Shown here in pieces: positions 36,337 through 45,332 of a stretch of 64,000 nucleotides of DNA. The stretch's first letter is position 1. Each line of letters starts with the position of its first letter. The translations under genes were made by a program, and so were the position numbers. The stretch comes from GCA-002733465 sp965230525 (lineage in GTDB: Bacteria; Pseudomonadota; Gammaproteobacteria; Enterobacterales; Kangiellaceae). The DNA is taken from assembly GCA_965230525.1 (NCBI GenBank), contig OZ246008.1, forward strand, positions 1,550,001 through 1,614,000, written 5' to 3'. The notes beneath the pieces are model-generated. The model made no database searches, was not told where the DNA came from, and worked only from the letters and a program-made list of their open reading frames with translations.

Positions 36337-38493
36337 ATGAATCCTATAAAAAAGTCATTTCAATACGGTAATAGAACCGTCACTTTAGAAACTGGTGAAA
36401 TCGCCAGACAAGCCTCAGGATGTGTCATCATCGATGTTGAGGGAACCACAGTATTAGTATCTACGGTTGGTAAAAAAGAAGTTAAAGAAGGTCAAAACTT
36501 CTTTCCATTAACCGTAAACTATCAAGAAAAACGTTACGCAGCAGGTAAAATCCCGAGCGGCTTTATTAAAAGAGAAAACAGACCTTCTGATGGCGAAACA
36601 TTGACGGCAAGATTGATTGACCGCCCATTAAGACCACTATTCCCTAAAGGGTTTATGAATGAAGTACAAATTGTTTGTACGGTCATTTCTATTAACCCGC
36701 AAGTCGATCCACAATTGGTCGCATTAATTGGCGCATCTGCTTCGCTTTCTGTTTCTGGACTTCCATTTAATGGACCTGTTGGCGCTGCAAGAGTTGGCTA
36801 TAAGAATGGTGAATACATTCTTAATGGTAGTGTGGACGAAATGGCAGAGTCTGAGCTCGACCTTGCGGTTGCCGGGACAGAAAATGCGGTGCTTATGGTT
36901 GAATCGGAAGCGAAAGAGCTTTCTGAGTCAGTTATGTTAGGTGCTGTAATGTATGGTTTCAACGAGATGCAAGTGGTGATTAAAGCCATCAGCGAATTTG
37001 CAGCAGAAGTCAACACGCCAAAATGGGACTGGCAAGCACCAGCAGAAAACACCAGTGTTATTACCCAGGTTGAAGCTAACTCAAAAGAGGCGATTACAGC
37101 TGCATACGCTATTGCTGACAAAATGGCTCGTCAAGACAAGCTGTCTGAAATTAAGGAAGCTGCAGTAGAAGCATTAGTCTCTGACGCAGAAGACTCTCCA
37201 AGTGCGGATGAAGTTAAATCAGCATTTTCAAAAATTGAAAAGTCAGTGGTAAGAACGCGTGTAATCGCGGGTGAGCCTCGAATCGATGGTCGTGAGCACG
37301 ACATGGTGAGAGCGCTTTATATACGTACAGGCGTATTACCAAGAACTCATGGTTCGGCTCTTTTTACTCGTGGTGAAACTCAAGCCTTAGTTGTCGCAAC
37401 TTTAGGTACAGAACGAGATGGTCAGATCGTTGATGGATTGTTTGGTGAATCGAAAGAGACATTTATGTTGCACTATAACTTTCCTCCTTACTGTGTAGGC
37501 GAAGCTGGGTTTATGGGCGCGCCAAAGCGACGTGAAATTGGCCATGGAAAGCTAGCCAAGCGCGGTATGCAGGCCGTAATCCCTTCCAATGAAGAATTCC
37601 CATACACCATTCGCGTTGTTTCGGAAATCACTGAGTCAAACGGTTCAAGTTCTATGGCTTCAGTTTGTGGTACGAGCTTAGCGCTTATGGATGCCGGTGT
37701 TCCAACTAAAGCCCCCGTTGCTGGTATTGCCATGGGATTAGTCAAAGAAGGTGATAACTACGTAGTACTATCAGATATTCTTGGTGATGAAGATCACTTA
37801 GGTGATATGGACTTTAAAGTGGCGGGTACTGAGGCAGGTATCACAGCACTACAAATGGACATTAAAATCGAAGGTATCAACCAAGAGATTATGGAGAAAG
37901 CCCTTCACCAAGCAAAAGGTGGACGACTGCATATCTTGAAAACTATGAACGAAGCGATTGCTACGCCTAATAGTGAAATCTCTGAGTTTGCACCGCGAAT
38001 TACACTTGTTAAGATCGATCCCCAAAAAATTGGCGATGTTATCGGCAAGGGCGGCTCTACCATTCGTGCTTTAACCGAAGAAACCGGAGCAACGATTGAA
38101 ATCGAAGAAGATGGTACGGTTAAAATTGCAGCGGTTGAGAAAGCGGCTTCTGATCTGGCGATTCAACGAGTGAAAGAACTTACGGAAGATGTTGAAGCTG
38201 GCAAGACCTATAACGGAAAAGTTGCCAAAATTGCAGATTTTGGTGCATTCGTTGACTTTATGGGCAATAAGACAGGCTTGCTTCATATTTCTCAAATTGC
38301 TCATGAGAGAGTTAACAAGGTGGCTGATTATCTTGAAGTGGGCCAAGAGCTTGATGTCAAAGTGTTAGAAGTCGACCGACAAGGAAGGATCCGCTTGAGT
38401 CGTAAAGCATTGCTTGATCCACCTCCAGCGCAAGAAGAAGCAACTGAGCAAGCCCCAGCTGAAAGCTCAGATGACAATTCAGGTAACAGCTAA
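36337..38493 (+). CDS. pnp: Polyribonucleotide nucleotidyltransferase (PNPase)
   Basis: 718 residues. Two RNase PH domains (about 5-230 and 310-550) flank a helical linker. The catalytic region includes SDILGDEDHLGDMDFKVAGT. A KH domain follows (VIGKGGSTIRALTEETGA), then an S1 domain (GKVAKIADFGAFVDF ... GLLHISQIA) and an acidic/Gln-rich tail. It degrades RNA 3'-5' by phosphorolysis and is part of the degradosome in many bacteria. Confidence 0.98.
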   Translation: MNPIKKSFQYGNRTVTLETGEIARQASGCVIIDVEGTTVLVSTVGKKEVKEGQNFFPLTVNYQEKRYAAGKIPSGFIKRENRPSDGETLTARLIDRPLRPLFPKGFMNEVQIVCTVISINPQVDPQLVALIGASASLSVSGLPFNGPVGAARVGYKNGEYILNGSVDEMAESELDLAVAGTENAVLMVESEAKELSESVMLGAVMYGFNEMQVVIKAISEFAAEVNTPKWDWQAPAENTSVITQVEANSKEAITAAYAIADKMARQDKLSEIKEAAVEALVSDAEDSPSADEVKSAFSKIEKSVVRTRVIAGEPRIDGREHDMVRALYIRTGVLPRTHGSALFTRGETQALVVATLGTERDGQIVDGLFGESKETFMLHYNFPPYCVGEAGFMGAPKRREIGHGKLAKRGMQAVIPSNEEFPYTIRVVSEITESNGSSSMASVCGTSLALMDAGVPTKAPVAGIAMGLVKEGDNYVVLSDILGDEDHLGDMDFKVAGTEAGITALQMDIKIEGINQEIMEKALHQAKGGRLHILKTMNEAIATPNSEISEFAPRITLVKIDPQKIGDVIGKGGSTIRALTEETGATIEIEEDGTVKIAAVEKAASDLAIQRVKELTEDVEAGKTYNGKVAKIADFGAFVDFMGNKTGLLHISQIAHERVNKVADYLEVGQELDVKVLEVDRQGRIRLSRKALLDPPPAQEEATEQAPAESSDDNSGNS

Positions 38494-38534
38494 GGTTGTA
38501 TTTTTGCATGCTTCTTATAGGCATGACATCAAAC

Positions 38535-38561
38535 AAAAAAGCCGCTTTTTGCGGCTTTTTT
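38535..38561 (+). terminator. Rho-independent terminator of pnp
   Basis: GCCGC/GCGGC stem flanked by six A and six T, with the A/T tracts extending the stem. Confidence 0.9.
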
Positions 38562-38647
38562 GTGGCAATAAGATAAGCAAACATAAAGGGAATAGTACTT
38601 GAAAGCGACTATTCACTGAATAATCGTGAAATAAACTTGAGTTCGGG

Positions 38648-38676
38648 TTGTTTTACCTAAATGCATTCTATATAAT
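38648..38676 (+). promoter_or_regulatory. S10 operon promoter
   Basis: TTGTTT (38648-38653), a 17-bp spacer and a consensus TATAAT (38671-38676). Confidence 0.75.
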
Positions 38677-38682
38677 GCGCCT

Positions 38683-38863
38683 CCCAATTTGGCTAAAGCC
38701 GAGTTGAAAAGCCTATCAAAGGGCTCTGTGGCACAGTTTTAATAGGGTGCCATAACAACCGACCTAATTTTGGTCGATAAGAATTTTAATCCGCGTTCCT
38801 TAATAAGATTTAGGGGAGGGCGGTTTTTAACTGTTTATTAATTAACTTTGGAGTTTCTTTGCT
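38683..38863 (+). promoter_or_regulatory. S10 operon leader, candidate L4 autoregulatory region
   Basis: About 180 nt of untranslated leader, close to the E. coli S10 leader length. Visible hairpins are TGGCAC/GTGCCA (38729-38752) and CGACC/GGTCG (38760-38776). In E. coli L4 binds the leader to repress the operon; conservation here is inferred from length and structure only. Confidence 0.45.
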
Positions 38864-39175
38864 ATGGCTAAGCAGCGAATCCGAATACGTTTAAAATCGT
38901 TTGATCACAAGCTTATCGATTTATCGACTCTTGAGATCGTCAACACTGCTAAACGTACTGGCGCACAAGTTCGTGGTCCTATTCCATTACCTACGCGCAA
39001 AGAGCGATACACCATATTGATCTCTCCGCATGTCAACAAAGACGCGCGAGACCAATACGAAATACGCACGCATAAACGCATGGTAGATATCGAAGAACCA
39101 ACAGAAAAGACAGTCGATGCTTTAATGAAGCTCGACTTAGCTGCTGGTGTCGACGTACAAATTAGTCTTTCGTAA
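38864..39175 (+). CDS. rpsJ: 30S ribosomal protein S10
   Basis: 103 residues, full length (IRIRLKSFDHKLIDLST, GPIPLPTRKERYTILISPHVNKDARDQYEIRTHKR split over its length). First gene of the S10 operon, with GGAG upstream of the ATG. S10 is part of the 30S head and also NusE in antitermination. Confidence 0.98.
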   Translation: MAKQRIRIRLKSFDHKLIDLSTLEIVNTAKRTGAQVRGPIPLPTRKERYTILISPHVNKDARDQYEIRTHKRMVDIEEPTEKTVDALMKLDLAAGVDVQISLS

Positions 39176-39292
39176 GACGATTATGAGTCGTTTGGTCGAT
39201 GAATTTCTTGACCGAGCGGAATTTTAGTTGCGTTGCTTCTAGCTTTGTTAGAGCAACAATTAAATAAGCAACATCAATAGAGGGTTTTTATA

Positions 39293-39925
39293 ATGGCAAT
39301 CGGAATTGTTGGTCGCAAATGCGGCATGACCCGAGTGTTCGATGAAAATGGTGTTTCTACACCAGTTACAGTGATCGAAGTCGCTGCAAATCGAATCTCC
39401 CAGGTTAAAACAAAAGACAACGACGGCTATCAAGCAATCCAAGTGACTACCGGTGAGCGTAAAGCGAACCGAGTAACTCGCCCACAAGCTGGACACTTCA
39501 AAAAAGCAGGTGTAGAAGCTGGACGAGGTCTTTGGGAATTTCGCCTTGATTCTTTAGACGGCTACGAAGCCGGCGGAGAAATCAAAGTTGATATTTTTGA
39601 AAATGGTCAGCTTGTTGACGTGACTGGCATGTCAAAAGGTAAAGGTTTTCAAGGCGGTGTAAAGCGATGGAATTTCTCCATGCAAGACGCTACCCATGGT
39701 AACTCTATTTCCCACAGATCGAACGGTTCAATCGGACAGAACCAATCTCCAGGTAAAGTATTCAAAGGCAAGAAGATGTCTGGCCATATGGGTGCTGAGC
39801 GTTCTACAACGCAAAACCTAACAATTGTTCGTGTCGATGCTGAGCGAAATGTTCTTCTAATCAAAGGTGCTGTACCTGGCGCCAAAGGCAGCGATGTAAT
39901 TGTACGTCCAGCTGTTAAGCTTTAG
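39293..39925 (+). CDS. rplC: 50S ribosomal protein L3
   Basis: 210 residues, from MAIGIVGRKCGMTRVF to the C-terminal basic tail; loop SKGKGFQGGVKRW and SPGKVFKGKKMSGHMG present. An early-assembly protein near the peptidyl transferase centre. Second gene of the S10 operon. Confidence 0.98.
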   Translation: MAIGIVGRKCGMTRVFDENGVSTPVTVIEVAANRISQVKTKDNDGYQAIQVTTGERKANRVTRPQAGHFKKAGVEAGRGLWEFRLDSLDGYEAGGEIKVDIFENGQLVDVTGMSKGKGFQGGVKRWNFSMQDATHGNSISHRSNGSIGQNQSPGKVFKGKKMSGHMGAERSTTQNLTIVRVDAERNVLLIKGAVPGAKGSDVIVRPAVKL

Positions 39926-39938
39926 GGGAGAATGGATA

Positions 39939-40556
39939 ATGGAACTTAATTTATCTGTAACAGGTAAGAAAAAAGCATCATCTGTTGAAGTTTCAGATGT
40001 AGCTTTCGGTCGTGAATTCAACGAAGCACTTGTTCACCAAGTTGTTGTTGCATACATGGCTGGCTCAAGAGCTGGAACGCGAGCTCAAAAAAATCGCAGT
40101 GCAGTAAGTGGCGGTGGCGCTAAGCCATGGCGACAAAAAGGAACTGGCCGTGCCAGAGCTGGAACTATTCGTAGTCCTATCTGGAGAACGGGTGGTGTTA
40201 CTTTTGCAGCGAGTCCACAAGATCATTCACAAAAAGTTAATCGCAAGATGTATCGCGGTGCTATGCAATGCATTCTTTCTGAACTTGTAAGACAAGAGCG
40301 ATTATTGATTGTTGAATCGTTTGATGTTGAAACACCAAAAACCAAAGGTTTGGTAAGCAAGTTAGCAGAATACGGATTGACTGAAGCTTTAATCGTCACT
40401 GATAAAGTTGAAGAAAACCTATACTTGGCTGCCAGAAATCTACACAAAGTAGATGTACGTGATATCCAAGCCTGCGACCCAGTGAGTTTAATTGCTTTCG
40501 ACAAAGTTGTAATGACTGTTGAAGCAGTTAAGAAATTAGAGGAGTTGTGGGGATGA
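39939..40556 (+). CDS. rplD: 50S ribosomal protein L4
   Basis: 205 residues from ATG 39939 (GGGGAG upstream); the frame is open back to 39900 inside rplC but homology starts MELNLSVTG. Core loop RAGTRAQKNRSAVSGGGAKP and WRQKGTGRARAG. L4 lines the exit tunnel and is the operon repressor in E. coli. Its stop overlaps the rplW start (ATGA at 40553-40556). Confidence 0.97.
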   Translation: MELNLSVTGKKKASSVEVSDVAFGREFNEALVHQVVVAYMAGSRAGTRAQKNRSAVSGGGAKPWRQKGTGRARAGTIRSPIWRTGGVTFAASPQDHSQKVNRKMYRGAMQCILSELVRQERLLIVESFDVETPKTKGLVSKLAEYGLTEALIVTDKVEENLYLAARNLHKVDVRDIQACDPVSLIAFDKVVMTVEAVKKLEELWG

Positions 40557-40849
40557 ACCAAGAAAGAATCATGAGCATCTTATTAGCGCCTCACGTATCT
40601 GAAAAGGCGAGTTTCGCAGCAGATCGTGGTGAGTTCGTTTTTAAAGTTGCAAAGACTGCGACAAAACTAGAAATTAAAAAGGCCGTTGAACTTATGTTTG
40701 ATGTCAAAGTTGAAAACGTTTCAACTCTTGTCATGAAAGGTAAAAACAAGCGAACTGGTCAAATTTCTGGTCGTCGTTCCGATTGGAAAAAAGCTTATGT
40801 CACGCTTGAAGAAGGGCAAGACATAGACTTCGTAGGCGCGGACGCGTAA
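40553..40849 (+). CDS. rplW: 50S ribosomal protein L23
   Basis: 98 residues from ATG 40553, overlapping the rplD stop by four bases. Motifs ILLAPHVSEKASF, FKVAKTATKLEIKKAVE and GKNKRTGQISGRRSDWKKAY. L23 docks trigger factor and SRP at the tunnel exit. Confidence 0.97.
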   Translation: MNQERIMSILLAPHVSEKASFAADRGEFVFKVAKTATKLEIKKAVELMFDVKVENVSTLVMKGKNKRTGQISGRRSDWKKAYVTLEEGQDIDFVGADA

Positions 40850-40860
40850 GGGGAATTAAG

Positions 40861-41688
40861 ATGGCTCTATTAAAAGCTAAACCAACATCTCCAGGTCGTC
40901 GCTTTGTTGTCAAAGTGGTCAACCCAGATTTGCATAAAGGTGCTCCTTACGCGCCTTTACTAGAAAAGAAATCTAAGAGTGGCGGTCGTAACAACAACGG
41001 TCGAATCACAACTCGTCATATTGGTGGTGGGCACAAGCAACACTATCGCATGATCGATTTCAAAAGAAATAAAGACAGCATCCCTGCTAAAGTTGAGCGT
41101 TTGGAATATGATCCAAATCGCAGTGCAAACATCGCACTCGTTCTTTATGCAGATGGTGAGAGACGATACGTTATCGCACCAAAAGGGATGAAGGCTGGCG
41201 ATCAAATCCAGTCAGGTGAAGATGCTCCGATTAAGTCGGGTAATACTTTACCACTTAGAAATATTCCAGTGGGTACAACAGTACACTGTGTCGAAATGAA
41301 GCCTGGTAAAGGTGCTCAAATCGCTCGGTCTGCTGGTACTTACGTCCAATTGATTGCTCGTGACGGTGCTTATGCAACTCTTCGTTTAAGAAGTGGAGAG
41401 ATGCGTAAAGTTTTAGCCGAGTGTCGTGCAACTGTTGGGGAAGTTGGTAACGCAGAACACATGCTACGTTCACTGGGTAAAGCCGGTGCGTCTAGATGGC
41501 GTGGAGTACGACCTACTGTTCGAGGCGTTGCTATGAACCCAGTCGACCATCCGCATGGCGGTGGTGAGGGAAGAACCTCAGGTGGTAGACACCCCGTTTC
41601 ACCTTGGGGTACGCCAACTAAGGGCAAGAAGACTCGTAGTAACAAACGCACTGACAAGTTAATTGTCCGTCGTCGTAATCGTAAATAG
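40861..41688 (+). CDS. rplB: 50S ribosomal protein L2
   Basis: 275 residues. Contains KSGGRNNNGRITTRHIGGGH, and near the C-terminus VRGVAMNPVDHPHGGGEGR, which holds the conserved His near the peptidyl transferase centre. Needed for subunit association. Confidence 0.98.
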   Translation: MALLKAKPTSPGRRFVVKVVNPDLHKGAPYAPLLEKKSKSGGRNNNGRITTRHIGGGHKQHYRMIDFKRNKDSIPAKVERLEYDPNRSANIALVLYADGERRYVIAPKGMKAGDQIQSGEDAPIKSGNTLPLRNIPVGTTVHCVEMKPGKGAQIARSAGTYVQLIARDGAYATLRLRSGEMRKVLAECRATVGEVGNAEHMLRSLGKAGASRWRGVRPTVRGVAMNPVDHPHGGGEGRTSGGRHPVSPWGTPTKGKKTRSNKRTDKLIVRRRNRK

Positions 41689-41699
41689 AGGATTAAATC

Positions 41700-41975
41700 G
41701 TGCCACGTTCACTTAAGAAAGGGCCATTTATCGATCTTCATCTTCTTAAGAAGGTTGAAGACGCAGTGGCCTCAAATAGCCGAAAGCCGATTAAGACCTG
41801 GTCTCGTCGTTCAATGATTTCGCCAGAAATGGTTGGATTAACGATTGCCATTCATAATGGCCGTCAACACGTACCAGTATCTATCAATGAAGACATGGTT
41901 GGTCACAAGTTGGGCGAATTTGCTCCAACGCGTACTTACCGTGGACACATTGCCGACAAGAAAGCGAAGCGATAG
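41700..41975 (+). CDS. rpsS: 30S ribosomal protein S19
   Basis: 91 residues from a GTG start at 41700 (GAGG upstream). PRSLKKGPFIDLHLLKK and GHKLGEFAPTRTYRGH are diagnostic. Binds 16S rRNA in the 30S head with S13. Confidence 0.97.
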   Translation: MPRSLKKGPFIDLHLLKKVEDAVASNSRKPIKTWSRRSMISPEMVGLTIAIHNGRQHVPVSINEDMVGHKLGEFAPTRTYRGHIADKKAKR

Positions 41976-41984
41976 GAGAAAATG

Positions 41985-42317
41985 ATGGAAACTCAAGCTG
42001 TTTTACGTCACGCAAGAATCTCTCCTCAAAAAGCTCGCTTAGTTGCGGATCAGGTGAGAGGATTGCCAGTAGAAAATGCGCTTAACTTATTAAAGTTTAG
42101 CAACAAAAAAGCTGCTGAGATGATTCAAAAAGTTTTAAATTCTGCCATTGCTAATGCCGAGCATAACGATGGAGCAGATATCGATGAGCTTAAAGTATCA
42201 ACCATTTTTGTTGATGCCGGTCCGACTTTAAAGCGTATTAAAACTCGCTCTAAAGGTCGTGCGGATCGCATGTTTAAGCGCTCTTGTCATATTACCGTCA
42301 AAGTATCGGATAACTAG
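41985..42317 (+). CDS. rplV: 50S ribosomal protein L22
   Basis: 110 residues, as in E. coli. Of two adjacent ATGs (41982, 41985) the second has the better spacing from AGGAG. The tunnel beta-hairpin and C-terminal PTLKRIKTRSKGRADRMFKR are present. Confidence 0.96.
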   Translation: METQAVLRHARISPQKARLVADQVRGLPVENALNLLKFSNKKAAEMIQKVLNSAIANAEHNDGADIDELKVSTIFVDAGPTLKRIKTRSKGRADRMFKRSCHITVKVSDN

Positions 42318-42327
42318 GAGATAAACC

Positions 42328-43020
42328 ATGGGTCAAAAAGTACATCCAACCGGTATTCGCCTAGGCATCGTAAAGAAGCATAACTCTGTTTGGTATGCTG
42401 AACGCGGTCAATATGCGGATCTATTAGCCAGCGATATTCAAATTCGTGAATGGCTATTTAAAGAACTTTCTCGTGCATCAGTATCAAAAATTGATATTGA
42501 GCGTCCAGCCAAAGCTCTACGAGTAACAATTCACACGGCTCGTCCAGGTATTGTTATTGGTAAGAAAGGTGAAGACATCGAGAAGTTAAGAAAGAAAATT
42601 GGTAAGTTGGCCGGTGTACAAACTCAAATCAACATTGAGCAAGTACGTAAGCCAGAATTAGATGCACAACTAGTTGCTGATGGCATTGCCTCACAATTAG
42701 AGCGTCGAGTGATGTTCCGACGTGCGATGAAGCGCGCAGTTCAAAACACGATGCGCGTTGGAGCGGAAGGTATCAAGGTTCAAGTAGGTGGTCGTTTAGG
42801 TGGTGCAGATATCGCACGTGCAGAGTGGTACAGAGAAGGTCGAGTGCCTCTACATACTTTGCGAGCAGATATTGATTATGCAACTGCTGAAGCAAACACA
42901 ACTTACGGAATTATTGGTGTTAAGGTCTGGATTTTCAAAGGCGAAGTTTTTGGTGAGCAACCACAAGCAACGACTGAAGAAAAGCCTAAAAAAAGACCTT
43001 CCCGAGCTAAGAAGAAGTAG
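42328..43020 (+). CDS. rpsC: 30S ribosomal protein S3
   Basis: 230 residues. N-terminal GQKVHPTGIRLGI; KH domain around PGIVIGKKGEDIEKLRKKI; C-terminal domain with GRLGGADIARAEWYREGRVP. Part of the mRNA entry site. A lysine-rich tail ends the protein. Confidence 0.98.
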   Translation: MGQKVHPTGIRLGIVKKHNSVWYAERGQYADLLASDIQIREWLFKELSRASVSKIDIERPAKALRVTIHTARPGIVIGKKGEDIEKLRKKIGKLAGVQTQINIEQVRKPELDAQLVADGIASQLERRVMFRRAMKRAVQNTMRVGAEGIKVQVGGRLGGADIARAEWYREGRVPLHTLRADIDYATAEANTTYGIIGVKVWIFKGEVFGEQPQATTEEKPKKRPSRAKKK

Positions 43021-43031
43021 GGGAAAAGACC

Positions 43032-43439
43032 ATGTTACAACCTAAAAGAACGAAATTTCGTAAACAGCACAAGATGCGTAACCGTGGCGTTGTTGACCAC
43101 AAAGTTAGCTTCGGTGAGTTTGGATTGAAGTCAGCTGACCGAGGTCGAATGACAGCACGCCAAATTGAAGCAGCTCGTCGAGCAATGACTCGTCACATGC
43201 GTCGTCAAGGTAAAGTTTACATCAGAGTATTCCCTGACAAGCCGATTACTAAAAAGCCATTAGAAGTTCGTATGGGTAAAGGTAAAGGTAGTGTGGAATA
43301 CTGGGTAGCACAAATTCAACCAGGACGTATGTTGTTTGAAGTTGAAGGTGTGCCAGAGAACTTGGCTAGAGAAGCGTTTGAGCTTGCATCAGCTAAGCTT
43401 TCTATCAAGACAACTTTTGTAAAGCGGACGGTAATGTAA
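43032..43439 (+). CDS. rplP: 50S ribosomal protein L16
   Basis: 135 residues: MLQPKRTKFRKQHKMRNRG, then RQIEAARRAMTRHMRRQGK, FPDKPITKKPLEVRMGKGKG. Positions A-site tRNA. The last base of its stop is the first base of the rpmC ATG. Confidence 0.98.
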   Translation: MLQPKRTKFRKQHKMRNRGVVDHKVSFGEFGLKSADRGRMTARQIEAARRAMTRHMRRQGKVYIRVFPDKPITKKPLEVRMGKGKGSVEYWVAQIQPGRMLFEVEGVPENLAREAFELASAKLSIKTTFVKRTVM

Positions 43440-43660
43440 TGAAAGCTTCTGAGTTGAAAGAAAAGAGTGTCGAAGAGTTAAAGAATGAGCTTATCGAACT
43501 ACGTAAAGAACAATTTAATTTACGTATGCAGCGAGCAACAGCTCAGACTGAACAAACTCACACTTTAAAAAATGTACGTCGCGATATCGCGCGTGTTAAG
43601 ACTGTTTTAAATCAAAAAGCCAAGGCTTCTGATAGTTCAGTCGCGGAAGGAGCAGCCTAA
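43439..43660 (+). CDS. rpmC: 50S ribosomal protein L29
   Basis: 73 residues, about ten more than E. coli because of an Ala/Ser-rich tail. Core KSVEELKNELIELRKEQFNL and RRDIARVKTVLNQK. One-base overlaps with rplP before it and rpsQ after it indicate tight coupling. Confidence 0.96.
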   Translation: MKASELKEKSVEELKNELIELRKEQFNLRMQRATAQTEQTHTLKNVRRDIARVKTVLNQKAKASDSSVAEGAA

Positions 43661-43917
43661 TGAGCGAGCAAAAAGTAACTAAGCGAACTCTGACTGGTAA
43701 AGTCGTTAGCGACAAGATGGATAAAACCATCACAGTCAAAATTGAGCGTCAAGTGAAGCATCCTTTATATGGTAAATTCATTAAGCGTTCTACTAAGGTA
43801 CATGCTCATGACGAAAGTAATGAGTGCAAGATGGGCGATACAGTCACAGTTGCAGAAAGCAGACCGCTTTCAAAAAGCAAATCGTGGATGTTAGTCGAGG
43901 TTGTTGAAAAAGCTTAA
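43660..43917 (+). CDS. rpsQ: 30S ribosomal protein S17
   Basis: 85 residues: LTGKVVSDKMDKTITVKIER, HPLYGKFIKRSTKVHAHDE, then SRPLSKSKSWMLVEVVEKA. Last gene of the S10 operon; a palindrome and a new promoter follow. Confidence 0.97.
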   Translation: MSEQKVTKRTLTGKVVSDKMDKTITVKIERQVKHPLYGKFIKRSTKVHAHDESNECKMGDTVTVAESRPLSKSKSWMLVEVVEKA

Positions 43918-43924
43918 TTTAAGT

Positions 43925-43941
43925 GGCCTAAAATTTAGGCC
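43925..43941 (+). terminator. Palindrome between the S10 and spc operons, possible weak terminator
   Basis: GGCCTAAA and TTTAGGCC around a single A form a perfect inverted repeat just after the rpsQ stop. The following bases (TGTTAAAG) are not a T-run, so termination would be partial at best. Confidence 0.35.
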
Positions 43942-43973
43942 TGTTAAAGTTAGCTGAATCAATTAAATGATGG

Positions 43974-43979
43974 TATACT
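43974..43979 (+). promoter_or_regulatory. Extended -10 promoter of the spc operon
   Basis: TATACT preceded by TG one base upstream (TGGTATACT), an extended -10 element. The -35 is weak (TTAGCT at 43950-43955, 18 bp). The leader to rplN is about 60 nt. This matches the E. coli break between rpsQ and rplN. Confidence 0.55.
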
Positions 43980-44046
43980 CCCGCGTCTTTTGGCTGGTGC
44001 ACCCTAAAATGTGCCGGTTTTACGTGGGTAAAGTTGGAGAAAACCA

Positions 44047-44415
44047 ATGATCCAAATGCAAACAACACTCGATGTTGCTGACAATAGCGGTGCTCGTCGA
44101 GTTCAATGTATTAAGGTTCTTGGAGGCTCACACCGCCGATACGCAAGAATCGGAGATGTGATCAAGGTCAGTGTTAAAGAAGCTATTCCTCGCGGTAAAG
44201 CGAAGAAGGGCGATGTAATGAACGCTGTCGTTGTTAGAACCCGAAAAGGCGTAAGACGTCCAGACGGATCCTTGATTCGTTTTGATGGAAACGCTGCGGT
44301 TCTTCTAAATGCAAACTTACAGCCTGTAGGAACTCGTATTTTCGGACCTGTTACACGTGAATTGCGTGGTGACAAGTTTATGAAAATTGTTTCTTTAGCG
44401 CCTGAAGTTCTTTAA
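44047..44415 (+). CDS. rplN: 50S ribosomal protein L14
   Basis: 122 residues: MIQMQTTLDVADNSGARRV, CIKVLGGSHRRYA, RFDGNAAVLLN, GTRIFGPVTRELR. First gene of the spc operon. Lies at the subunit interface with L19. Confidence 0.98.
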   Translation: MIQMQTTLDVADNSGARRVQCIKVLGGSHRRYARIGDVIKVSVKEAIPRGKAKKGDVMNAVVVRTRKGVRRPDGSLIRFDGNAAVLLNANLQPVGTRIFGPVTRELRGDKFMKIVSLAPEVL

Positions 44416-44428
44416 GAGGAAACGCAAA

Positions 44429-44746
44429 ATGCAAAAACTGAAAACAGGTGATGAAGTTATCGTTTTGACCGGTAAAAGCAATGGTCAACGCGGCAAAATA
44501 ACCAAAATCATTAATGATAAAGGTCGTGTGGTAGTTGAAGGCGTTAACATGATGAAAAAGCATGTTAAACCAAACCCGCAGGCTGGTGTTCAAGGCGGGA
44601 TTGTTGAAAAAGAAGCTCCTTTGGATATTTCAAATGTTGCACTATTTAATGCCAAAACAGGCAAAGCTGACCGAGTTGGTTTTAAAGTGCAAGAAGATGG
44701 CAAACGTGTTCGAATTTTTAAATCGAACGGTGAGCTAGTCGATTAA
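44429..44746 (+). CDS. rplX: 50S ribosomal protein L24
   Basis: 105 residues with a KOW motif (KTGDEVIVLTGKSNGQRGKI) and GVNMMKKHVKPNPQ. An assembly initiator near the tunnel exit. Confidence 0.97.
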   Translation: MQKLKTGDEVIVLTGKSNGQRGKITKIINDKGRVVVEGVNMMKKHVKPNPQAGVQGGIVEKEAPLDISNVALFNAKTGKADRVGFKVQEDGKRVRIFKSNGELVD

Positions 44747-44787
44747 TTTTTTGACAGATAACTGTCGATAAAATTGGGTATATTAAA

Positions 44788-45330
44788 ATGGCGAAACTGC
44801 AAGACTACTACAAGAAAGATGTTGTCCAAGCTTTGACTGAAAAGTTTGGCTACAAGTCTGTCATGCAAGTCCCTAAGATTACCAAGATCACATTGAATAT
44901 GGGTCTGGGTGAGGCTGTTGGGGATAAAAAAGTTCTAGAGAACGCTTGTAATGACTTAACAGCTATCTCAGGCCAAAAGCCTGTTGTGACGAAAGCCCGC
45001 AAATCTATTGCTGGATTCAAAATTCGTGATGACTATCCTATTGGCGCTAAGGTAACTCTGCGCGGAGAGCGTATGTGGGAATTTATGGAACGTTTAGTTT
45101 CAATTGCAATTCCACGTATTCGTGATTTCCGTGGTTTAAATCCTAAGTCGTTTGACGGTCGTGGAAATTATTCTATGGGTGTTAAAGAGCAAATTATCTT
45201 TCCAGAGATTGACTACGATAAAGTAGATAAGATCCGAGGTATGGATATTACTATTACGACTTCCGCGACAACAGATGAAGAAGGCAGAGAATTACTGAAT
45301 GCTTTCCGATTCCCGATAAAGGGCGCATAA
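44788..45330 (+). CDS. rplE: 50S ribosomal protein L5
   Basis: 180 residues: LQDYYKKDVVQALTEKFGY, KITLNMGLGEAVGDKK, GQKPVVTKARKSIAGFKIR, FDGRGNYSMGVKEQIIFPEI. Binds 5S rRNA and contacts P-site tRNA. Three bases separate it from rpsN. Confidence 0.98.
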   Translation: MAKLQDYYKKDVVQALTEKFGYKSVMQVPKITKITLNMGLGEAVGDKKVLENACNDLTAISGQKPVVTKARKSIAGFKIRDDYPIGAKVTLRGERMWEFMERLVSIAIPRIRDFRGLNPKSFDGRGNYSMGVKEQIIFPEIDYDKVDKIRGMDITITTSATTDEEGRELLNAFRFPIKGA

Positions 45331-45332
45331 CA

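Larger units (their letters stand above)
38494..38863 (+). other. 370-bp region between pnp and the S10 operon
   Basis: Contains the pnp terminator, the S10 operon promoter and its leader, listed separately. No protein gene seen. Confidence 0.5.
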
